Part shown: positions 58,373 through 64,000 of the stretch, piece after piece
Position numbering within the stretch: position 1 is the stretch's first letter
How the letters are laid out: each line of letters starts with the position of its first letter
From: Tepidiphilus olei
GTDB taxonomy: Bacteria; Pseudomonadota; Gammaproteobacteria; Burkholderiales; Rhodocyclaceae
Direction of reading: 5' to 3'
Assembly (NCBI RefSeq): GCF_006980705.1
Contig: NZ_SBHO01000007.1
Span: forward strand, 56,593 to 120,592
DNA length: 64,000 nt
The notes under the pieces: generated by a model
Seen by the model: only the letters and a program-made list of their open reading frames with translations
What the model was told of the DNA's origin: nothing
Databases searched by the model: none
Position numbers and translations under genes: made by a program

Positions 58373-59344
58373 ATGATCGTCATCACCGGCGGCGCCGGCA
58401 TGATCGGCAGCATCGTCGCCTGGCAACTCAACCGCCAAGGGCGTGACGACCTGCTCCTCGTCGATCGACCGACTCACCCCGAGCAATGGCAGAATCTCTG
58501 CCATCGCACCTACGCCGACTATCTCGACAAGGACGAGCTTTTTCCCTGGCTCGAGCGTCATGGCGCGCAGGTCGAGGCCGTCATCCACATGGGGGCCATC
58601 AGCGACACCACCGAGCGCGACTGGAACCGGCTCCTCGAAGCCAATCTGCGCTATTCGCAGCGGCTGTGGCAGTTTTGTGCCCAGCAGGGGGTGACGCTCC
58701 TCTACGCCAGCTCGGCCGCCACCTACGGCAACGGCGAGCGTGGCTACAGCGATGCCAGCATCGACGGTTTGCGTCCCCTCAATGCCTACGGGTACTCCAA
58801 ACACCTGTTCGACCAATGGGCGCTACGCCAGGCCGCGGCGGGCCAGGCACCGCCCCGCTGGGCCGGATTCAAGTTTTTCAACGTCTATGGGCCCAATGAA
58901 TACCACAAGGGCCGGATGGCGAGCGTCGCCTTCCATAGTTTCACCCAGTTTCGCGCGAACGGCACGGTGCGCCTCTTCAAGAGCGACCGCCCCGACGTGG
59001 CCGACGGCATGCAACTGCGCGATTTCGTCTATGGCAAAGATGTTGCTGACGTAATAACGTGGTTCCTCGCGGCTGCGCGTCCTTCGGCCATCTACAACGT
59101 CGGCACGGGTCGAGCCCGCTCCTTCCTCGACTTGGCGACGGCCGTGATGGAGAGCTGCGGCGCGCGTCCCCACATCACCTGGATCGACATGCCGGACGAC
59201 CTCAAGGGCAAATACCAGTACTACACGCAGGCGGACATCGGCAAACTGCGCGCGGCGGGCTACGACAAACCCTTCCATACGCTGGAAGAGGGTATACGCG
59301 ACTATGTGCAGAATTACCTCCTGCAGCCCGATCCTTATTGTTGA
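58373..59344 (+). CDS. hldD: ADP-L-glycero-D-manno-heptose 6-epimerase HldD
   Basis: A 323-residue SDR-extended epimerase converting ADP-D,D-heptose to the L,D form. GGAGMIGS is the NADP loop, SSAATYGNGERGY and YGYSKHLFD the catalytic Tyr/Lys, KFFNVYGPNEYHKGRMASVA the substrate loop, and KYQYYTQADIGKLRAAGYD the C-terminal signature. First gene of hldD-gmhA-hldE-waaF. Confidence 0.95.
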   Translation: MIVITGGAGMIGSIVAWQLNRQGRDDLLLVDRPTHPEQWQNLCHRTYADYLDKDELFPWLERHGAQVEAVIHMGAISDTTERDWNRLLEANLRYSQRLWQFCAQQGVTLLYASSAATYGNGERGYSDASIDGLRPLNAYGYSKHLFDQWALRQAAAGQAPPRWAGFKFFNVYGPNEYHKGRMASVAFHSFTQFRANGTVRLFKSDRPDVADGMQLRDFVYGKDVADVITWFLAAARPSAIYNVGTGRARSFLDLATAVMESCGARPHITWIDMPDDLKGKYQYYTQADIGKLRAAGYDKPFHTLEEGIRDYVQNYLLQPDPYC

Positions 59345-59359
59345 AATCTCAGGAAGCGA

Positions 59360-59953
59360 ATGATTCCGGAACAGGCCATACGGCAAGCGCTGAGCGCCCA
59401 TCAGGCAAGCATCGAACAGCTGCACCAGCAGATGCCGCTCCTCATCCAGATGGGGATGAAACTGAGGAACTGCCTTCTCGCCGGCGGCAAGATCCTGCTG
59501 CTGGGCAACGGCGGCAGTGCGGCCGATTGTCAGCACATCGCGGCCGAGATCGTCGGCCGCTACAAGCGCGAACGCCGCGGTCTGCCCGCCATCGCGCTCA
59601 CCACCGACACCTCCATCCTCACGGCCGTGGGCAACGACTATGGATTCGAGCGCGTTTTCTCGCGCCAGGTGGAAGCGCTGTGCACCAAAGAAGACGTGGT
59701 GATCGGCCTCTCCACCTCCGGCAACAGCCCCAACGTATTGGCCGCCATCCACACTGCACGGGAAATTGGCGCCTACACCCTGGGCCTGACCGGCGCCAAC
59801 GGCGGCAAGCTGGCCCAAGTCTGCGATCTGTGCCTGGTCGTCGCCAGCAACGATACCCCCCGCATCCAGGAAACCCACATCCTGGTCGGTCACCTCCTCT
59901 GTGACCTCATCGACGCCGAAACCCTCGATTCCGCACCATGCAGCACAAACTGA
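59360..59953 (+). CDS. gmhA: sedoheptulose-7-phosphate isomerase GmhA
   Basis: A 197-residue SIS-domain protein. [17 protein letters not shown] and [15 protein letters not shown] bind the sugar phosphate, and [11 protein letters not shown] carries the Glu/His active residues. It makes D-glycero-D-manno-heptose 7-phosphate, the first step of the heptose route. Its 3' end overlaps hldE by 16 bases. Confidence 0.94.
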   Translation: MIPEQAIRQALSAHQASIEQLHQQMPLLIQMGMKLRNCLLAGGKILLLGNGGSAADCQHIAAEIVGRYKRERRGLPAIALTTDTSILTAVGNDYGFERVFSRQVEALCTKEDVVIGLSTSGNSPNVLAAIHTAREIGAYTLGLTGANGGKLAQVCDLCLVVASNDTPRIQETHILVGHLLCDLIDAETLDSAPCSTN

Positions 59954-61404
59954 TCGAGGCGGTCCGCCAGGGTTTTCCCGCCGACGCATGGGCACTGGTG
60001 ATCGGCGACCTCATGCTGGACCGCTACCTCTGGGGCAAGGTCGATCGTATCTCCCCGGAAGCCCCGGTGCCGGTAGTTTTGCTGGAAAAAGAATCGAGCC
60101 GTCCCGGCGGAGCGGCCAACGTGGCGGCCAACCTCGCCGGCCTGGGCCTGTCCTGCCGGCTGCTGGGCACCGTTGGCGACGACGCGCCCGGACGCGAGCT
60201 CGTCGCGGCCATCGCCAGTCAAGGTGTCGGCACCGAAGCACTCTTCACCTCGCCTTCGCGCCCCACCACCACCAAGACCCGCATCCTCGGCGGCCACCAG
60301 CAGATGCTGCGGCTCGACCGCGAAGCCACGACCGCCCCCGACGCCGACGAGCAAAAGGCGCTCGGTCGCATCCTGCATGAAATGATGGAGCGGAAACCGG
60401 CCGTCGTCGTCCTCTCCGATTATGCCAAAGGTGTCTTGACGCCCGAACTGTGCCGCCTGGCCATCGAACTCGCTGGCCAGGCCAACATCCCGGTGCTGGT
60501 CGACCCCAAAGGCCGCGACTACGGCAAATACCGCGGCGCGACCGCCCTCACTCCCAACCGGCGGGAAACCGCCGAAGCCTGCGGCCTCTCCGGTCAGGAC
60601 CTCGACGAGCTCCTGCAAGCCGCGCAAGCGCTGCGTCGCGCGCTCGATCTGCGCTTTCTCGCCATCACCCGCAGCGAGGAGGGAATCACCCTCCTCGAAG
60701 AGACGCGCACGCTCCATCTCCCCGCCATGGCCCGTCAGGTGTTCGACGTCTCCGGTGCCGGAGACACCGTCATCGCCACGCTGGCCGCCGGCATGGTAGC
60801 CGGTCTCGAGCCGGCCGAGGCGCTGCATCTGGCCAACCTCGCCGCCGGAATCGTGGTCGGCAAGGTTGGCACCGTGCCCATCACCCGCGAGGAACTGCTG
60901 GCGGAACTCGCCGTCGAGGAAATCCGCGAGCAGGCGGACAAGATCTGTGACCTGCCACATCTGCTGGCACGTGTCCGGCAATGGCGCGCCAACGGCGAGC
61001 GGATCGTGTTTACCAATGGCTGTTTCGACTTGCTCCACGCCGGACACGTCGTCTATCTCGAGCAGGCGGCCAGATTGGGGGATCGCCTCGTGGTCGGACT
61101 CAATACCGACCGCTCGGTGCGTGCCCTCAAGGGTCCGAATCGGCCGGTCATTCACGAACAGGATCGCGCCCGGGTGCTCGCCGCCCTGGAATCGGTCGAT
61201 GCCGTGGTCCTGTTCGACGAAGACACGCCGCTCTCCCTGATCGAGGCCATCCGCCCGGATATCCTGGTCAAGGGCAGCGATTACACGGAAGACCAGGTGG
61301 TGGGCGGCAAGGAAGTCAAATCCTGGGGCGGGCGGGTCGCACTCATCGACGTCGTCCCGGGTCGCAGCACCAGCAACATCCTGCGCAAACTCGGCAGCGC
61401 ATGA
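59938..61404 (+). CDS. hldE: bifunctional heptose kinase/ADP-heptose synthase HldE
   Basis: 488 residues in two parts. The N-terminal PfkB-type kinase (about 1-330) has [16 protein letters not shown] and [17 protein letters not shown] with its catalytic Asp. The C-terminal nucleotidyltransferase (about 350-488) has [14 protein letters not shown], with the HxGH motif. It phosphorylates heptose-7-P at C1 and adenylylates the product after GmhB action. It overlaps gmhA and waaF. Confidence 0.95.
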   Translation: MQHKLIEAVRQGFPADAWALVIGDLMLDRYLWGKVDRISPEAPVPVVLLEKESSRPGGAANVAANLAGLGLSCRLLGTVGDDAPGRELVAAIASQGVGTEALFTSPSRPTTTKTRILGGHQQMLRLDREATTAPDADEQKALGRILHEMMERKPAVVVLSDYAKGVLTPELCRLAIELAGQANIPVLVDPKGRDYGKYRGATALTPNRRETAEACGLSGQDLDELLQAAQALRRALDLRFLAITRSEEGITLLEETRTLHLPAMARQVFDVSGAGDTVIATLAAGMVAGLEPAEALHLANLAAGIVVGKVGTVPITREELLAELAVEEIREQADKICDLPHLLARVRQWRANGERIVFTNGCFDLLHAGHVVYLEQAARLGDRLVVGLNTDRSVRALKGPNRPVIHEQDRARVLAALESVDAVVLFDEDTPLSLIEAIRPDILVKGSDYTEDQVVGGKEVKSWGGRVALIDVVPGRSTSNILRKLGSA

Positions 61405-62426
61405 CGAACCGGCAAATCCTGATCATCGGCCCTTCCTGGGTCGGCGACATGATCCTGGCGCAGAGCCTGTTCAAGCTGCTCAAACAGCAGGACGAGCACT
61501 GCGCGATCGACGTGGCCGCACCCGCCTGGACCCTGCCACTGCTGGAACGCATGCCGGAAGTACGCCAAGCCATCGCCCTGCCCTTTCGCCATGGCAAACT
61601 CGACCTGTGGCAGCGCATCCGCCTCGGGCGGGCACTGCGCGCCCAAGGGTACGCACAGGCCATCGTACTCCCCAATTCCTTCAAGTCCGCCATCCTGCCT
61701 TTCGTCGCCGGCATCCCCCGGCGTACCGGCTTTCGCGGCGAGATGCGCTACGGTCTCCTCAACGATCTGCGTTTGCTCGATACCGCGCGGCTGCCCATGA
61801 CCGTGCAGCGATTCGTCGCGCTCGGCCTGCCACCCGGGGCGCCGCTGCCCGACCCCTTGCCCCGCCCCTCCCTCATCGCCTCACCCGGTGGCGCCTTGCA
61901 GGCGCTGCACTGCCTGGGACGCGAGCAACCCGATCGACCCGTCCTCGGCCTGTGCCCCGGCGCCGAATACGGGCCCGCCAAGCGCTGGCCGGAGGAACAC
62001 TACGCGGCCGTGGCCCGCTGGGCGTTGGAGCAAGGCCATGAAGTGTGGCTCTTCGGCTCGGCCAAGGACGCCCCAGTCACCCGGGCCATCGACCACCTGA
62101 GCGGAAACCGCTGCCTTGATCTGGGCGGCAAGACCCGATTGGGCGAAGCCATCGACCTCATGTCCCTGTGCGCTGCCGTCGTGAGCAACGACTCGGGCCT
62201 CATGCACGTGGCGGCCGCGCTCGACCGCCCCCTGGTCGCCCTCTATGGCTCCTCCGACCCCAACCACACGCCGCCGATGAGTGAACGAGCCTCCATCATC
62301 CACCTAGGGTTACCCTGCAGCCCTTGCTTTGCCCGTGAATGTCCCCTCGATCATCTGAAATGCCTGCGTGACATCGAGCCAGAGAGGGTCATCGAACTTC
62401 TTCAATCCATTTTACCGAGACGATGA
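61401..62426 (+). CDS. waaF: ADP-heptose:LPS heptosyltransferase II WaaF
   Basis: A 341-residue GT9-family transferase. IIGPSWVGDMILAQSLF is the N-terminal signature, CPGAEYGPAKRWPEEHYAA the acceptor/donor loop, and NDSGLMHVAAALDRPLVALYG, then SDPNHTPP, the ADP-heptose site. It adds the second heptose to inner-core LPS. Overlaps hldE (ATGA) and the following membrane protein gene (ATGA). Confidence 0.93.
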   Translation: MTNRQILIIGPSWVGDMILAQSLFKLLKQQDEHCAIDVAAPAWTLPLLERMPEVRQAIALPFRHGKLDLWQRIRLGRALRAQGYAQAIVLPNSFKSAILPFVAGIPRRTGFRGEMRYGLLNDLRLLDTARLPMTVQRFVALGLPPGAPLPDPLPRPSLIASPGGALQALHCLGREQPDRPVLGLCPGAEYGPAKRWPEEHYAAVARWALEQGHEVWLFGSAKDAPVTRAIDHLSGNRCLDLGGKTRLGEAIDLMSLCAAVVSNDSGLMHVAAALDRPLVALYGSSDPNHTPPMSERASIIHLGLPCSPCFARECPLDHLKCLRDIEPERVIELLQSILPRR

Positions 62427-63955
62427 ACGACACGGTCTTCCTCTCCAGAGAACGTCGCCAAGCCTTATTAGCCGCTCTGATCGGCGCAGCGGTAGCGACA
62501 TGGGTCATATTTCTGAACCATGGTTACATCAATAGCGATGGTCTTGTATATATTGAATCTGCCAAACAATTTTCTCTCGGAAATTGGCAACAAGGACTTT
62601 CTGTCTACAATTGGCCTTTTTATTCTTTGATCATTGCAACCATACACCAGACGACCGGCCTCGGTCTGTTGGATGCTGCTCATGTGATCACCATTTTCGC
62701 ATTTGCGCTACTCGCTGCAGGTCTGCCATTGCTAGTGCGAGAGCTCGGTGGAAACCATCGCGTCCAGATGTTTTCTGTTCTCATGCTCATAGGAGCCACA
62801 CCTCTCGTTGAAAACTATCTACCCATGGTAATACGCGACCATGGTTTTTTGGCGGCGCATGTTTGGAGTCTAGTTTTTCTATTGCGATTCTTCCGCAGCA
62901 ATAGTCTATACGATGCTTTGGCATGGAACGCAATAGCAACTCTAGCCACTCTATTTCGCATAGAGGGCATCGTTTATTTCATTCTCTTACCTTTACTCAA
63001 TTTATTCAGAAAAGATCACTCAACCAAAGAAAACATCATTGATCTCGTAAAAGCAAACGCTTTTCTGATTGTCGGAATGACACTATTAATTACAGCACTT
63101 TATTTCATACCCCATTTCGATCTCCAGCACTTAGGGCGCCTAGGAGACCCTGTGAATATAGCGCAGAAGGTATTACATCAAATAAATGACGGATTAAATA
63201 ATAAAGCCGACAGCTATGGAACCATTCTCGGCCCCTTCCTGGATGACTACGCCATGCAGGGACTAATACTAACATTGGCCTGCATTCTCGTCGTCAAATC
63301 CCTTAGTTCCGTTGGTATAGCTCAACTACTGCTCTCCATTTCCCTATGGAAACGCCACCATGAATATGGCCTCAAAGCGAATAATCTGATTTTCTTATCA
63401 CTTTTATCCGCCATCTGCATAATCAACGCAACATGTATCTTGATAAGCAGCTTCGCGCTACCGAAACGCTATCTACAGCCATTGGGATTGGTGATCATTG
63501 TTCTTGCCTCTTTCTCTTTTTATATCATGCTAGACGATTGGAAACGAGGCAAAGGCAAGCGATGGATTCTTCCCATACTTTCGACAATATTGGCCGTTCA
63601 GATCGCCCTCAACCTCAAACCGGTTGATCCTCGCAACCGCTCTGAACAAGAAGCTGCACAATGGATCCATGAACACCTACCATCCGGCAGCAAGATTTAT
63701 TATGATTATGGACGAGTTCGCTATTATGTTGAAGGCGACTCTTCAAGTCGACATCTAGTTCCCTGGGATGAAATAGAACGGTTGATTTCGTCCGATGACA
63801 TCATTCACTACGACTATCTCGTGGTGCACATACCAAAAAAAGATTACCATCGTGAACAAGTACTGGAAAACCGGTTCGGGAAACCATTGGCCACTTTCGA
63901 GAATAAAAGGGGGAAGCGTATATCAATTTATCAGATACAGCCAATAAATCCATGA
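62423..63955 (+). CDS. multi-pass membrane protein, GT39/ArnT-like glycosyltransferase candidate
   Basis: A 510-residue protein with about 10-11 predicted membrane helices in the first 400 residues and a soluble C-terminal domain. An acidic motif in the first loop (NSDGLVYIESA) resembles the D-x-x-Y/DE loops of GT-C enzymes such as ArnT and protein mannosyltransferases. Base composition drops sharply against waaF, with many A/T third positions, although it starts by ATGA overlap with waaF. It is probably the first gene of an acquired O-antigen or surface-glycan region running past the window. The exact function is unknown. Confidence 0.65.
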   Translation: MNDTVFLSRERRQALLAALIGAAVATWVIFLNHGYINSDGLVYIESAKQFSLGNWQQGLSVYNWPFYSLIIATIHQTTGLGLLDAAHVITIFAFALLAAGLPLLVRELGGNHRVQMFSVLMLIGATPLVENYLPMVIRDHGFLAAHVWSLVFLLRFFRSNSLYDALAWNAIATLATLFRIEGIVYFILLPLLNLFRKDHSTKENIIDLVKANAFLIVGMTLLITALYFIPHFDLQHLGRLGDPVNIAQKVLHQINDGLNNKADSYGTILGPFLDDYAMQGLILTLACILVVKSLSSVGIAQLLLSISLWKRHHEYGLKANNLIFLSLLSAICIINATCILISSFALPKRYLQPLGLVIIVLASFSFYIMLDDWKRGKGKRWILPILSTILAVQIALNLKPVDPRNRSEQEAAQWIHEHLPSGSKIYYDYGRVRYYVEGDSSSRHLVPWDEIERLISSDDIIHYDYLVVHIPKKDYHREQVLENRFGKPLATFENKRGKRISIYQIQPINP

Positions 63956-64000
63956 AAAAATAACCGTTTACGCTTTTTTCCTTCAGGATGGATTACATTA

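Noticed and set aside
63956..64000. Next gene of the glycan region starting at the ATG near 63988
   Set aside because: Only a few codons remain before the window ends and the spacing to an AGG is too short to call a start.

Overview
The window is about 64 kb of GC-rich DNA (mostly above 60 % GC, strong G/C at third codon positions) from a Gram-negative bacterium. The gene content fits a betaproteobacterium, perhaps a thermophilic Hydrogenophilaceae-type organism (Tepidiphilus/Hydrogenophilus). The clues are family-4 porins, a fused isobutyryl-CoA mutase, the Chp-type pilus chemosensory cluster and a DUF1931 histone-fold gene. The taxonomic guess comes from gene content only; no rRNA gene is present. 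I see no tRNA, rRNA, CRISPR array or transposase.

Layout. 1-7.8 kb: a 5'-truncated alpha/beta hydrolase, a MidA-like methyltransferase divergent from a pteridine-reductase-like SDR, a dispersed repeat (copy R1), a pagL-thioredoxin-like ferredoxin-hydrolase operon, and icmF on the minus strand behind a 20-bp perfect palindrome. 7.8-12.5 kb: a secreted DUF4124 protein and three tandem paralogous porins, each followed by a hairpin terminator. Two of them share an inverted repeat at the same distance from the start codon. 12.6-18.3 kb: rpoH behind a CIRCE element, then thiD, thiC and recQ. 18.3-20.4 kb: a toxin-antitoxin islet (HTH antitoxin, PIN toxin, RHH gene, hicBA) bracketed by a 198-bp direct repeat that supplies the 3' end of both recQ and the RHH gene. 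20.4-27.8 kb: an adhesin-E/degenerate carbonic-anhydrase fusion, an RNase II-type enzyme, a TonB-like protein, aroE, repeat copy R3, hemL and thiE. 27.8-35.9 kb: pilG-pilH-pilI-pilJ-chpA, the type IV pilus chemosensory system. 35.9-44.1 kb: an Atm1-type ABC exporter, an operon of asparaginase, glucokinase and a YddA/SbmA-like ABC protein with a ruined ATPase domain, then a GH5 exo-glucanase-like gene and a GH13 gene that is short at its C-terminus. 44.1-47.9 kb: an IorAB-type molybdenum hydroxylase with a MocA-like cofactor enzyme and a nitroreductase. 48.3 kb: a DUF1931 histone-fold protein. 48.9-54.6 kb: a zinc alcohol dehydrogenase and an SDR, repeat copy R2, then the glutathione-dependent formaldehyde pathway (frmA, fghA), a D-2-hydroxyacid dehydrogenase and a flavodoxin-like protein. 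54.6-58.2 kb: a small membrane protein, a PA0069-type radical SAM protein and a membrane sulfatase. 58.4-64 kb: hldD-gmhA-hldE-waaF for LPS inner-core heptose, continuing into an AT-rich glycosyltransferase-like membrane protein that probably opens an acquired surface-polysaccharide region.

The parts most worth a second look are: the 198-bp repeat bracketing the toxin-antitoxin islet and forming the recQ 3' end; the dispersed ~146-bp repeat whose ends differ in sequence between copies but stay self-complementary; the histone-fold protein; the pseudo-ATPase transporter in the asparaginase-glucokinase operon; the adhesin/pseudo-carbonic-anhydrase fusion; and the regulatory palindromes at icmF, rpoH and the porins.
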